Made by a program: the position numbers and the translations under genes. This document shows positions 8,040-16,407 of a stretch of DNA of 64,000 bases, in pieces. Origin of the DNA: Phaeacidiphilus oryzae TH49 (GTDB taxonomy: Bacteria; Actinomycetota; Actinomycetes; Streptomycetales; Streptomycetaceae); contig NZ_JQMQ01000004.1 of assembly GCF_000744815.1 (NCBI RefSeq), forward strand, positions 744,001 to 808,000. The letters are read 5' to 3'. Positions within the stretch are counted from its first letter, which is position 1, and each line of letters opens with the position of its first letter. The notes beneath the pieces are model-generated. The model did no database searches. It was given only the letters and a program-made list of their open reading frames with translations, and was not told the origin of the DNA.

Positions 8040-8795
8040 ATGGACTTCAAGGGGAAGACCGCGCTGGTCACCGGGTCGGGCGCGAAGGGCGGGCTGGGGC
8101 ATGCGACGGCCAGGCTGCTCGCCGCCGGCGGCGCCGAGGTGATCCTCACCGGCACCGACCCGCACCGCGGCGCCGGGGTCGTGGAGGACGTGCGGAGCGC
8201 GGCCGAGGCGGCGGGCCCGGCGGGCGGCGTGCGCTTCGTCGCCGCCGACCTGGCCGAGGTGCGGGCGGTGGAGCACCTGGCCGAGGAGGCCGGCACGGTG
8301 GACATCCTGGTCAACAACGCGGGCGTGGTTCCGTTCAGTGCGACGGCCGACCAGGGCACGGACGACTACGAAGCGGCCTTCGCGGTCAATGTGCGCGCGC
8401 CGTTCGTCCTCACTGGTCGGCTGGCGCCGAGGATGGCCGCGAACGGTGGCGGCAGCATCGTCAACGTCAGCTCGACCGCCGCCGCACTGGGGATGCCGGC
8501 GATGGCCGTGTACGGCGCGACCAAGGCCGCCGTGGAGTCCCTGACCCGGACCTGGGCGGCCGAGTTCGCCGCGGCGGGGGTGCGGGTCAACGCGGTGGCG
8601 CCCGGCCCGATGACCACGGCCAAGGTGGTTGCGGCCATGGGCCCGGACGTCGGCGGCATGGGCCTGACGACGGCGCTCAAGCGGGCCGGCGACCCGGGAG
8701 AGGTGGCCCGGGTGATCGCCTTCCTCGCCGGCGATGCGGCGAGCTATATGACCGGTGCGGTGGTGGCCGCGGACGGGGGCCGGACCGCGATCTGA
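8040..8795 (+). CDS. SDR family NAD(P)-dependent oxidoreductase
   Basis: Classical short-chain dehydrogenase of 251 aa. Visible are the dinucleotide motif TGSGAKGGLG, NNAG, the catalytic Ser in NVSSTAAAL and the YGATK tyrosine-lysine pair. It ends with the usual ADGG motif. Conserved residues give no substrate. The frame is open far upstream, but ATG 8040 follows GGAGGAGAGG and starts at the fold. It is first of a two-SDR operon, 42 nt before the second, opposite a TetR repressor. Confidence 0.9.
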   Translation: MDFKGKTALVTGSGAKGGLGHATARLLAAGGAEVILTGTDPHRGAGVVEDVRSAAEAAGPAGGVRFVAADLAEVRAVEHLAEEAGTVDILVNNAGVVPFSATADQGTDDYEAAFAVNVRAPFVLTGRLAPRMAANGGGSIVNVSSTAAALGMPAMAVYGATKAAVESLTRTWAAEFAAAGVRVNAVAPGPMTTAKVVAAMGPDVGGMGLTTALKRAGDPGEVARVIAFLAGDAASYMTGAVVAADGGRTAI

Positions 8796-8837
8796 GATCA
8801 GGGCCGGAGAACACGAGGAAAGAGGAGGGCGAGTCCG

Positions 8838-9587
8838 ATGGGACGCCTTGCAGGAAAGCACGCACTGATCACTGGGGGGACGAGCGGGATCGGTTTCCAG
8901 ACCGCCCGCGAGTTCCTCTCCGAGGGAGCCACCGTGGCCATCACCGGGCGCTCGCCGGAGCGGCTGGAGGAGGCCGCCCGCCGTCTCGGCGGCCAGGTGC
9001 TGACCCTCGTCAGCGATGCCGCCGACGTGCCCGCACAGGCCGCACTGGCGGCGCGACTGGAGAAGGAGTGGCCGCGGCTGGACGTCCTGATGACCAATGC
9101 CGCCGACGTCACCCATCTCCCCATCGAGGAATGGACCGAGGAGGCCTTCGACCGGCTGGTCGCCACCAACCTCAAGGCCCCGTTCTTCCTGGTCAAGGCG
9201 CTGCTGGGACTGTTCTCGCAGCAGGCCTCGGTCATCCTCGTCGGCTCGGTCTCGGCCTTCGTGGGGCATCAGAACGCGGCCGTCTACGGAGCGGCGAAGG
9301 CGGGGCTGCTGTCCTTCTCCCGGGGGCTGACCTACGAGCTCAAGGACCGGGGCGTGCGGGTCAACGGGCTGAGCCCGGGCCCGACCCGTACGGACGTCTT
9401 CGCCCCGCTCGGCCCGGAACGGCAGGCCGCCGTCTACGAGGAACTGCGACGGACCGTCCCCCTCCACCGCATCGGCACGCCCACCGAACTGGCCAAGGCG
9501 GCCGTCTACCTCGCCTCCGACGAATCCGCCTACACGGCCGGCACCGTCCTGCGGGTGGACGGCGGCATCGGGGAACTCGCGTACTGA
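8838..9587 (+). CDS. SDR family NAD(P)-dependent oxidoreductase
   Basis: Second short-chain dehydrogenase of the pair, 249 aa. Motifs are TGGTSGIG, TNAAD in place of the canonical NNAG, the Ser region VGSVSAFVG and YGAAK. AGGAAAGAGGAGG lies upstream of the ATG. It is clearly diverged from its neighbour, so the two probably act on different substrates or steps. Both are likely induced by the ligand of the divergent TetR protein. Confidence 0.9.
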   Translation: MGRLAGKHALITGGTSGIGFQTAREFLSEGATVAITGRSPERLEEAARRLGGQVLTLVSDAADVPAQAALAARLEKEWPRLDVLMTNAADVTHLPIEEWTEEAFDRLVATNLKAPFFLVKALLGLFSQQASVILVGSVSAFVGHQNAAVYGAAKAGLLSFSRGLTYELKDRGVRVNGLSPGPTRTDVFAPLGPERQAAVYEELRRTVPLHRIGTPTELAKAAVYLASDESAYTAGTVLRVDGGIGELAY

Positions 9588-9618
9588 CCGCGTGCCGACC
9601 GCGTACCGACCGCGTACG
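9586..9618. repeat. Three 11-bp direct repeats after the SDR stop
   Basis: GACCGCGTGCC, GACCGCGTACC and GACCGCGTACG follow head to tail, beginning inside the stop codon of the second SDR gene. They are nearly identical and look like slippage duplication. No function is apparent. Confidence 0.6.
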
Positions 9619-9649
9619 GACTGCGCACTCGACCGCGATCGAGACCCGC

Positions 9650-9689
9650 CGGCCGGCGACCTGCTCCCCACCGATCGGGTCGCCGGCCG
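9650..9689. terminator. 12-bp hairpin between convergent operons
   Basis: CGGCCGGCGACC (9650-9661) pairs perfectly with GGTCGCCGGCCG (9678-9689) over a 16-nt loop. It lies between the SDR stop and the response regulator stop and can serve both strands. Confidence 0.65.
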
Positions 9690-9723
9690 ACGGAGGCCGG
9701 GACCGCCCGTCGTCGCCACCGAC

Positions 9724-10413
9724 TCACCGGTCGTGGCCGGGCGGGTCCTCCTCGGCGGGGATCCCGTGCCGGTGGGCGTAGACGATGGCCTGCGGGCGGT
9801 CGCGGCTGCCGGTTTTGGCGAAGATCTGGTTGATGTGGGTCTTCACGGTGGAGCGGCTCAGGTAGAGCCTGGCGGCGATCTCGGCGTTGGACAGGCCCTG
9901 CGCGATCAGGCCGAGTACCTGGGCCTCGCGTTCGGTGAGGCCGTCGGGGAGGTGGGCGTCCTTCCCGGAACGGCCCGGATCGTTGCGGCGGCCGGCGTGG
10001 ATCAGGCGGGCGGCGGCGAGCGGGTCGAGCATGGTGTGGCCGGAGACGGCGGCCTCGATGGCGCGGCGGATGTCCGCGGCCGAGGCGTTCTTGGTCAGGT
10101 ATCCGGTGGCGCCGGCCTCGAGCGCGGCGAGGATGGAGTCGTCGTCGGTGTAGGTGGTGAGCACCACGACGGCGGTGGCCGGACGCTCCTCCTTCAGCCG
10201 GCGGGTGGCCTCGACGCCGTCGGTGCCTGGCATGTGAAGGTCCATCAGGACCACGTCCGCCCCATGCTCCACGGCGAGGCCGACGGCCTGCGCGCCGTCC
10301 GCGGCGAGCCCGGCGACCTCCACGGTGTCGACCGCGCTGAGGATGGTGGCCAGGCCCTCGCGGACCACGCGGTGGTCGTCGGCGATGATCACCGAGATCG
10401 GTGTGCGGCTCAT
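9724..10413 (-). CDS. NarL/FixJ-type response regulator
   Basis: 229 aa. An N-terminal receiver domain carries the acidic pair DD (residues 12-13), phospho-acceptor Asp58 in DVVLMDLHMPG and a Lys in YLTKNAS. A LuxR-type helix-turn-helix follows at about 159-217 (LTEREAQVLGLIAQGLSNAEIA). The start overlaps the stop of the upstream histidine kinase gene by 4 nt (ATGA), so the two are translationally coupled and form a cognate pair. Target genes cannot be read from the sequence. Confidence 0.93.
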   Translation of the reverse strand: MSRTPISVIIADDHRVVREGLATILSAVDTVEVAGLAADGAQAVGLAVEHGADVVLMDLHMPGTDGVEATRRLKEERPATAVVVLTTYTDDDSILAALEAGATGYLTKNASAADIRRAIEAAVSGHTMLDPLAAARLIHAGRRNDPGRSGKDAHLPDGLTEREAQVLGLIAQGLSNAEIAARLYLSRSTVKTHINQIFAKTGSRDRPQAIVYAHRHGIPAEEDPPGHDR

Positions 10414-11681
10414 CCGTCGCTCCCGTCGCTCGCGTTGCGCCCGTTGCTCCCCTCGCCGCGGTGGGCGGCCAGCCTGTCGCCTCGGTAAGGGATGCGCGCG
10501 GTGATCTGCCAGCCGCCGTCGAGCCCCGGCCCGGCCCGGAGTTCGCCGCCCGCCTGCTCGATGCGTTCCCGCATGCCCTGGAGCCCGTACCCGCCTCCGC
10601 TCGCACCCGGCGTCTCGGGCGGGTCCGGAACCGGGCTCGGGCTCGGGCTCGATAGCGGACTCGGCCCCCGGGAGGGCCGGGCGTTGTCGACCGTTGCGGT
10701 CACGTCCCCGGCACCGAAGTGGATGCGCACCCCCGTCGGCGCGCCCGGCGCGTGCCTGGCGGCGTTGGTCAGTCCTTCCTGGACGAGGCGGTAGAGCGCG
10801 AGGGCGGAGTCGGCGTCGAGATCCCGCCGGTCGCCGTCCAGGCTGAGTTCTGCCTGATGGAGTGCGCAGAGCCGCTCAAGCCGTGCGGTCAGTGGCCGGT
10901 CCTCGCCGCGCAGGGCCCGGACCGCCTGGCGGGCCTCGTCCAGGCCCGTGCCGACCAGTTCGTGGCCGAGCTCGATCTGGGTGAGGAGCTTCTCGCGTGG
11001 TGCGTCGGTGCGTGCGAGGGTGTCGATCGCGGTGAGCTGGATCGACAGGGCGCCGAGGGTGTGGGCGAGTACGTCGTGGAGTTCGCGGCCGAGGCGGTTC
11101 CGCTCGTCGGCGAGCTCCGCCTCGGCCCGGGCGAGGGCGGTGCGGCGACGTTCGGTGGCGACCAGTGTGCTGTGCCGGGCCCGCTGGTCGATCTCGCGTC
11201 GGCTGGCACCGGCTACCAGTCCGGCGAGGGCGACGGCGGCGGTGGCCAGGAGGCGCCCGGGAAAGGGCCCGTGGGGGACGGCGGCGAGGCAGTAGGCGAC
11301 GGGCCCTGCGGTGGCCAGCACCAGGGCGGCGACGGGTTCGAATGCGACGGCGGCGGTGCTCGCCGCGACCCCGGTGAAGATCAGCCCGTTGGTGTCGGTG
11401 ACGGCGACCACCGCCCCGGCCGCGCACATCGCCGCGACGACCGCGGCCGCGCCCGCCCCTCGGGCCCCGGCGATCAGGGCGAGCCAGGCCAGCGTGGCGA
11501 CGGCCAGAGCGACGGGTGCCGCCAGTCCGGGGTCGGCGGGCAGCGCGGCGACGTTGACCCAGAGCGAGACGCCCAGGCCCAGGAGCATGGCGGCGGCGCG
11601 CGCCCGCGGGTCGGGGATCATGCCGCTGAGGCCGATGCCGGGGTGGTCCGCCGCCGGGCTGAACCGTGTGCTGATGCTCAT
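10410..11681 (-). CDS. DesK/NarX-type sensor histidine kinase
   Basis: 423 aa. Residues about 28-157 form several membrane helices with very short loops, so the stimulus is probably sensed in or at the membrane. The HisKA_3 phospho-acceptor is His202 in ELHDVLAHTLG. The ATPase part shows NAARHAP and the G box GGGYGLQGMRER. A Ser/Pro-rich insertion (about 342-366) sits before the G box and a Ser/Asn/Gly tail ends the protein; both look like simple-repeat expansions. Partner of the overlapping response regulator. Confidence 0.92.
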   Translation of the reverse strand: MSISTRFSPAADHPGIGLSGMIPDPRARAAAMLLGLGVSLWVNVAALPADPGLAAPVALAVATLAWLALIAGARGAGAAAVVAAMCAAGAVVAVTDTNGLIFTGVAASTAAVAFEPVAALVLATAGPVAYCLAAVPHGPFPGRLLATAAVALAGLVAGASRREIDQRARHSTLVATERRRTALARAEAELADERNRLGRELHDVLAHTLGALSIQLTAIDTLARTDAPREKLLTQIELGHELVGTGLDEARQAVRALRGEDRPLTARLERLCALHQAELSLDGDRRDLDADSALALYRLVQEGLTNAARHAPGAPTGVRIHFGAGDVTATVDNARPSRGPSPLSSPSPSPVPDPPETPGASGGGYGLQGMRERIEQAGGELRAGPGLDGGWQITARIPYRGDRLAAHRGEGSNGRNASDGSDG

Positions 11682-11835
11682 CGGCGCCGATTATCCCAGG
11701 ACGGCCGACCCGAAGCGGGCAACCTCGACGCGCGGCCGGCGCGAGGCGCGCGGTCGGCGCGAGCTGCGCGGTCGGGGCGGCCGGCGCGGCCGGCGCGAAT
11801 GGCGCGGGCGATCAGGCCGAGCAGCGTTACCAGGA

Positions 11836-12426
11836 TCACCGTGCCACCCCTGCCGCGCGCTGCACCGCGCCAACGGCCGGCCCGGCCTGCGCCAGACGCG
11901 CCCGGCCGCGCACCCACAGCCCCAGACTGCGGAAGAGGCTCATGGCCACGGAAAGGAAGATGAATCCGTTCGTCAGAGCGGTGCCGCTCAGATGGTGACT
12001 GGTCAGGAACAGGCCCAGGCCCACCGGGAAGACGTGCTGGGCGCCGTAGGCGAAGCCGAGCCGGGCACCGGTCACCAGGATCCATACCGCCGCGTAACCG
12101 GCCCCCGAGCGGCTGACAGCCGCAGGCCTGCCGGCGCCGGCCGAGGTGCGCGGCCAGCGGCGTCGCCAGTCCGGCTGGTAGTCGACGGCCACCAGCAGCG
12201 GGCAGACCGAGAACAGACCGAGGGCCGCCCCGGCCACCGCGCCGGCGCCCTGGAGGAGGAGGTCGTCGCCGCCGGTGGGCAGCGAGGTGAAGAAGAACGG
12301 CACGATCAGGACGACGCCGAGGACCGGCCGCCCCACCCGGAACCAGCCGATCTTGCGGCGGCCCAGGTCCGACTCCAGGACCACGGCCAGGATCGCCAAC
12401 TGCATGATCACGATGTTCGCTGTCAT
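11836..12426 (-). CDS. Hypothetical multi-pass membrane protein
   Basis: 196 aa with about five hydrophobic segments, for example VIMQLAILAVVLESDLG at the N-terminus, GRPVLGVVLIVPFFF and NGFIFLSVAMSLF. No catalytic motif is visible. It ends 154 nt before the histidine kinase start on the same strand, with the gap filled by GC-rich near-repeats, so co-transcription with the two-component pair is possible and it might be an accessory sensor. I do not recognise the family. Confidence 0.6.
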   Translation of the reverse strand: MTANIVIMQLAILAVVLESDLGRRKIGWFRVGRPVLGVVLIVPFFFTSLPTGGDDLLLQGAGAVAGAALGLFSVCPLLVAVDYQPDWRRRWPRTSAGAGRPAAVSRSGAGYAAVWILVTGARLGFAYGAQHVFPVGLGLFLTSHHLSGTALTNGFIFLSVAMSLFRSLGLWVRGRARLAQAGPAVGAVQRAAGVAR

Positions 12427-12497
12427 GCCCCCACCCTCGCCGGGACGCCGAAGCCTGCCATCGGCCCCCGGGCCGGTACCGGGTGGGGATGCGGGGG

Positions 12498-12527
12498 CGG
12501 GGGGTGGAGACGGTTCTCCACCCCCCG
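12498..12527. terminator. 13-bp perfect hairpin terminator
   Basis: CGGGGGGTGGAGA (12498-12510) pairs perfectly with TCTCCACCCCCCG (12515-12527) over a 4-nt loop. It starts 31 nt downstream of the minus-strand hydrolase stop at 12558 and precedes the membrane protein gene, separating the two transcripts. Confidence 0.75.
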
Positions 12528-12557
12528 GCCGCCGTCGAAGCGGTCGCTACGCGAGCG

Positions 12558-13385
12558 TCACCGGGAGAGGAACTCCAGCAGGTCCTTGTTGAACTTCTCC
12601 TTGTCGCCCGGCACCAGGGCGATGCCGTGCGAGCCGCCCTCGTAGACCTTGAGGGTGGCGTCGGGGATGATCTGGGCGGACTTGCGGCCGGTCGCGTCGA
12701 TCGGCACCACCTGGTCGTCGTCGCCGTGCACGATCAGCGTCGGGACGTCGAACTTCTTGAGGTCCTCGGTGAAGTCGGTGGCCGCGAAGGCGTCCACGCA
12801 GGCGACGCCGCCCTGGATGGTCTCCTGCATGGCCATGTACCAGAAGGCGTCCTTGTTGCCCTCGGTGACCTTGCTGCCGTCCCGGTTGGCGCTGAAGAAG
12901 CCGACCGAGGTGTCCTTCCAGAACTGCGAGCGCTCCTTGAGGATCCCCGCCTTGATGTCGTCGAAGACGCTCTGCGGCACCCCCTCGGGGTTGTTCGGGC
13001 CCTGGAGCATCAGCGGCGGGATGGCGGAGAGGAGCACGGCGGAGCGGATCCGCTCGGTCCCGTGCCGGCCGATGTACCGGGAGAGTTCGCCGCCGCCCAT
13101 GGAGTGCGCGACGAGGGTGACCTCGCGCAGGTCGAGGCCGGTGATCAGGTCGTTAAGGTCGTCGGCGAAGGTGTCCCAGTCGTAGCCGTCGTAGACCGGG
13201 GTGGACCGGCCGTGGCCGCGGCGGTCGTGGGCGATGCCGCGGTAGCCGGCGTCGGCGACCGCCTTGAGTTGGTCCTGCCAGGCGTCGCCGTTGAGCGGCC
13301 AGCCGTGGATGAAGACGACCGGGCGGCCCTGGCCCCAGTCCTTGTAGAAGATCTCGACCCCGTCACGCGTGGTGCAGTACGGCAT
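12558..13385 (-). CDS. Alpha/beta hydrolase, non-haem chloroperoxidase-like
   Basis: 275 aa. The fold opens with FIHGWPLNGDAW (oxyanion loop), followed by the nucleophile elbow AHSMGGGE, the acid in HGDDDQVVP and the His in GGSHG. This matches the cofactor-free haloperoxidase/esterase group, whose natural role is usually ester hydrolysis or perhydrolysis. No signal peptide from the ATG at 13385, which has AAGGAGC upstream; the frame extends further without similarity. Single-gene unit with its own terminator. Confidence 0.9.
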   Translation of the reverse strand: MPYCTTRDGVEIFYKDWGQGRPVVFIHGWPLNGDAWQDQLKAVADAGYRGIAHDRRGHGRSTPVYDGYDWDTFADDLNDLITGLDLREVTLVAHSMGGGELSRYIGRHGTERIRSAVLLSAIPPLMLQGPNNPEGVPQSVFDDIKAGILKERSQFWKDTSVGFFSANRDGSKVTEGNKDAFWYMAMQETIQGGVACVDAFAATDFTEDLKKFDVPTLIVHGDDDQVVPIDATGRKSAQIIPDATLKVYEGGSHGIALVPGDKEKFNKDLLEFLSR

Positions 13386-13611
13386 GTCCAAGTGCTCCTT
13401 TGCGAGGGAAAGCGGGGACGGGCATCCGGGAGGGCCTCGGCGCCACGGGGGACTCCCCATACGCTCGCCAGCTAAGGGGGGTGCGGTCGACTCCGCACCC
13501 CGGAGCAGGGCGGCCTGACTCATCGGGTGAATCCGCGCTCGGACGGCTGAGCCGGGCTCTTCGCGGAGTGGAGGAGCCGCCGGTCGTCTGCTACCGGCTG
13601 GGGACGCGGGT

Positions 13612-13630
13612 GGGCCGCATGGCGCGGCCC
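13612..13630. terminator. Hairpin after the EamA permease gene
   Basis: GGGCCGC (13612-13618) pairs with GCGGCCC (13624-13630) over 5 nt, 17 nt downstream of the minus-strand stop at 13647. Short but perfect. The rest of 13386-13646 shows no gene. Confidence 0.45.
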
Positions 13631-13646
13631 GGGCCCGCCGGACGAG

Positions 13647-14507
13647 TCAGAGGCTGATCGCGGCTATGCCGGCGAGGACGATCGCGGCGCCCACGATGCG
13701 GCGCGCCAGGTGGGCTTCGTCGAAGAGCCACCAGGCGAGGAGGGATCCGACGACGATGGACGACTCGCGCAGAGGCGCGACGAGGGCGACGGATGCCGTC
13801 TGCATGGCGGTGAGGACGAGGACGTAGGCCAGCGGGGAGAACACGGCGATGGTCAGGATCGGCCCCGCGTTCGTCCGCGTGACGCTCCGGACGTGATCCC
13901 GCCGATGCAGAGCCCGCGGGGTCAGCATCAGGCTCTGCAGCAGGTATGTGCCGGTGAAGTAGGTCGCCGGGGCCAGGCGCAGTGAGGTGACCGAGTGGCT
14001 GTCCCAGAGGGTGTACGCGGCGATGGTGGCGCCGGTCGCGGCGCCCCAGAGCACGCCGCGAAGGGGGCGGCGCTGACCGTTTCGGAAGGGGTTGCCGGCG
14101 ACGACGACGATGCCGGCGACCACGACCAGGGCGCCGAGGACGGCCGTCCCGGTCGGCCGTTCTCCGGGGAGGAGGACCGCGCACAGCATCGTCACCACCG
14201 GCCCGGTCCCGCGGGCGACGGGGTAGACGACGCCGAGGTCGAAGCGGTCGTAGCCGGTCTGCAAGGTCAGGGAGTACACGATGTGCAGCACGGCTGAGAC
14301 GGCCGAGGCGGCCGCGAGCCGCCAGCCGATCGGCTGGGTGCCGGTCACCACGGGGAGGATGCCGACCGGGAGGCACAGCAGTGTCGCCGCGCATGTGTAG
14401 GCCCACACGAAGACGACGGTGTCGCCCCCTTTGTACTTCGACGCCGTGTTCCAGACCGCGTGGGCGCCCGCGGCGACGAGGACGAGGGCGATCGTGTGCG
14501 GCGGCAT
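13647..14507 (-). CDS. EamA/DMT-superfamily permease
   Basis: 286 aa with ten hydrophobic segments in two similar halves, the layout of drug/metabolite transporters. Typical pieces are YPVARGTGPVVTML at the end of helix 3 and ALVAPLRESSIVVGSLLAWWLFDE in the second half. Direction and substrate are unknown. Its ATG shares one base with the TGA of the upstream RpiR gene (TGATG), so the two are translationally coupled. Probably an exporter or importer for the metabolite sensed by RpiR. Confidence 0.88.
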   Translation of the reverse strand: MPPHTIALVLVAAGAHAVWNTASKYKGGDTVVFVWAYTCAATLLCLPVGILPVVTGTQPIGWRLAAASAVSAVLHIVYSLTLQTGYDRFDLGVVYPVARGTGPVVTMLCAVLLPGERPTGTAVLGALVVVAGIVVVAGNPFRNGQRRPLRGVLWGAATGATIAAYTLWDSHSVTSLRLAPATYFTGTYLLQSLMLTPRALHRRDHVRSVTRTNAGPILTIAVFSPLAYVLVLTAMQTASVALVAPLRESSIVVGSLLAWWLFDEAHLARRIVGAAIVLAGIAAISL

Positions 14508-15400
14508 CAGGAGATGTCGGGGAGGTCGATGCCGGCCTGCTCGGCCCGGCGGCTGCGTTCCGGGTCCCGGAGGGCGAGGGCGGCCGCCAGCGCGTCGATG
14601 ACGACGAGGTGGGCGAGCCGGCTTCCCGCTGCGGCCATCTGCGTCGGCAACGGCGCGCCACCGACGACGAGGGCGATGTCGGCGAGGACCGCGAGCGGCG
14701 TGTCGTACTGATTGGTGATCGCGATCAGCGTCGCGCCGGCCGAGGAGGCGGCGTCGGCGACACCGAGCGTCGACGAGGTGCGTCCGGTCGAGCTGACGGC
14801 GATGACCACATCGCGCGGTCCCAGGAGCCGCATCGCGATCATCGCCGACTCGTGGTCCGGGATCGCGGAAGCTCTGGCGCCCAGGGCGCGGAGGCGGAAC
14901 ACGGCGTCGGCGGCGACCGATGCGGACGTCCCCGCGCCGACGAGGAGCACCTGATCCGCGCTCTGCACCGTACTCACCGCCTCGTCCAGGGCGGCGAGGT
15001 CCAGGGCGCCGCCGAGTGCGGCCAGTGCGTCGATCCCGGTGCGCACGGACGTCTCGAGCACTGCGGCCGTCGGAGCGTTCTCGGTGAGTACTTCGGAGGG
15101 AGCGAAGAACTCGGTGGTCCCCCGGGCCCGGGCGATCTCGAGCTTGAGCTCGGTGAAGCCGTTGAACCCGATCGCCCGGGCGGCGCGGACCACGCTCGGG
15201 GCGGACACCCCGGCGCGTGCGGCTACCTGGGCGGTGGTGCTGGTGCCGACGAACAGGGGATCCGAAAGGAGGAGCTGCACCACCTTCGCCTCGCTCGCCG
15301 CGAGGCCGCCGCTGCGAGCCTGGATGGTCCCGAGCCACCTCGTGAGCGGGCCGTCACCGTCGTCACCGTGCGAAACGGCGTTACCTCTGCCGCGAGTCAT
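14507..15400 (-). CDS. MurR/RpiR family transcriptional regulator
   Basis: 297 aa. N-terminal RpiR helix-turn-helix (TTAQVAARAGVSAPSVVRAARAIG, about residues 55-85) and a C-terminal SIS sugar-isomerase domain (QVLLVGAGTSASVAADAVFRL, then IAVSSTGRTSSTLGVADAAS). SIS domains in this family bind phosphosugars or related acids. The frame is open further upstream, but ATG 15400 is the first that fits. It drives the coupled EamA gene and faces a ketopantoate-reductase-like gene 64 nt away, so it may control both directions. Confidence 0.9.
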   Translation of the reverse strand: MTRGRGNAVSHGDDGDGPLTRWLGTIQARSGGLAASEAKVVQLLLSDPLFVGTSTTAQVAARAGVSAPSVVRAARAIGFNGFTELKLEIARARGTTEFFAPSEVLTENAPTAAVLETSVRTGIDALAALGGALDLAALDEAVSTVQSADQVLLVGAGTSASVAADAVFRLRALGARASAIPDHESAMIAMRLLGPRDVVIAVSSTGRTSSTLGVADAASSAGATLIAITNQYDTPLAVLADIALVVGGAPLPTQMAAAGSRLAHLVVIDALAAALALRDPERSRRAEQAGIDLPDIS

Positions 15401-15415
15401 GAGTAACAGAGTAAC
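15380..15415. promoter_or_regulatory. Candidate RpiR operator
   Basis: GAGTAAC occurs twice in tandem at an 8-bp period (15401-15407 and 15409-15415), and an inverted partner GTTACCTC lies at 15380-15387 just inside the rpiR-type gene. The cluster overlaps the start codon. RpiR proteins bind paired half-sites, so autoregulation is plausible. Confidence 0.35.
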
Positions 15416-15464
15416 GTGTCCTTCGCCTGCAGACCGACTTGTCCGGAGAGGGGATAGAGAGGGG

Positions 15465-16364
15465 ATGACGACGTCCATGAACCCCACCGTCGCAGTCGTG
15501 GGCCCGGGGGCGATCGGCACCACCGTCGCGGCGGCGCTGCATGAGGCCGGCCGCACCCCGTTGCTGTGCGGCCGCACGCCTCGCGAGCGCCTGGAGTTGC
15601 GCGATGCCGACGGCCTGGTCGTGGTGCCGGGACCGGTGCGGACCGATCCGGGCCGGATCGGAGAAGGGGCGGTCGACCTCGTCTTCCTCGCCGTCAAGTC
15701 CACCCAACTGGACGCGGCGGCACTCTGGTTGACGGCGTTGTGCCACCCGGGGACCGTCGTCTGCGTGCTGCAGAACGGCGTCGAACAGGAGGCGACCGTC
15801 GCGCCCCACGTCCCCGGCTGCCCCGTGCTGCCCTCCGTCGTGTGGTTCCCGGCGCAGGTGCAGCCCGGAGGCTCCGTGTGGCTGCGCGAGAAGGCCCGAC
15901 TGACGCTGCCCGACGTGCCCGCGGCCCAGGTGGTGCACGGGGCGCTGCGCGACACCCGGTGCTCGGTCGAGTTGGCCGCGGACTTCGCGACCTTGGCGTG
16001 GCGGAAGCTGCTGCGGAACGCGGTGGCCGGGTTGATGGTCCTCAGCGGCCGTCGAGCCGGGATGTTCGGCCGCGCCGACATCGGCCGGTTGTCCCAGGCC
16101 TACCTGCGGGAGTGCCTCGCGGTCGCCCGAGCCGAAGGAGCGGAGCTGGGCGACGAGGTGCCGCAGGAGATCCTGGACGACTTCCGCGCCTACCCGGCCG
16201 ACATGGGCACCTCCATCCTCGCCGACCGGGAGGCCGGCCGGCCGCTCGAATGGGACATCCGCAACGGAGTCGTCGCACGACGCGGCCGGGCCCACGGCAT
16301 CCCGACCCCCATCAGCGACGTGGTGGTGCCCCTGCTGGCGGCCGCCGGCGACGGGCCCGGGTGA
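15465..16364 (+). CDS. Ketopantoate reductase (PanE/ApbA) family oxidoreductase
   Basis: 299 aa. N-terminal Rossmann motif VVGPGAIGTTVAAALHEAG, AVKSTQLDAA, and the conserved QNGVEQE segment. The C-terminal helical domain has the catalytic-lysine region AWRKLLRNAVAG. Members reduce 2-oxo acids with NADPH; outside pantothenate genes the substrate is often different, and here it stands alone opposite an RpiR regulator and a permease. GATAGAGAGGGG precedes the ATG. A second, more distant family member lies at 46080-47123, again near an RpiR gene. Confidence 0.87.
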   Translation: MTTSMNPTVAVVGPGAIGTTVAAALHEAGRTPLLCGRTPRERLELRDADGLVVVPGPVRTDPGRIGEGAVDLVFLAVKSTQLDAAALWLTALCHPGTVVCVLQNGVEQEATVAPHVPGCPVLPSVVWFPAQVQPGGSVWLREKARLTLPDVPAAQVVHGALRDTRCSVELAADFATLAWRKLLRNAVAGLMVLSGRRAGMFGRADIGRLSQAYLRECLAVARAEGAELGDEVPQEILDDFRAYPADMGTSILADREAGRPLEWDIRNGVVARRGRAHGIPTPISDVVVPLLAAAGDGPG

Positions 16365-16407
16365 GGGGTTCCGCCGACGCCCTGCCGCGAGCTAGGGGGA
16401 TCGGCGC

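Noticed and set aside
7266-9719. 817-codon minus frame over the TetR and SDR genes
   Set aside because: Spans several real genes on both strands with no recognisable domain.
14507-16081. Longer RpiR frame starting at 16081
   Set aside because: The extra 227 codons are antisense to the PanE-like gene and carry no regulator similarity; ATG 15400 starts the known fold.
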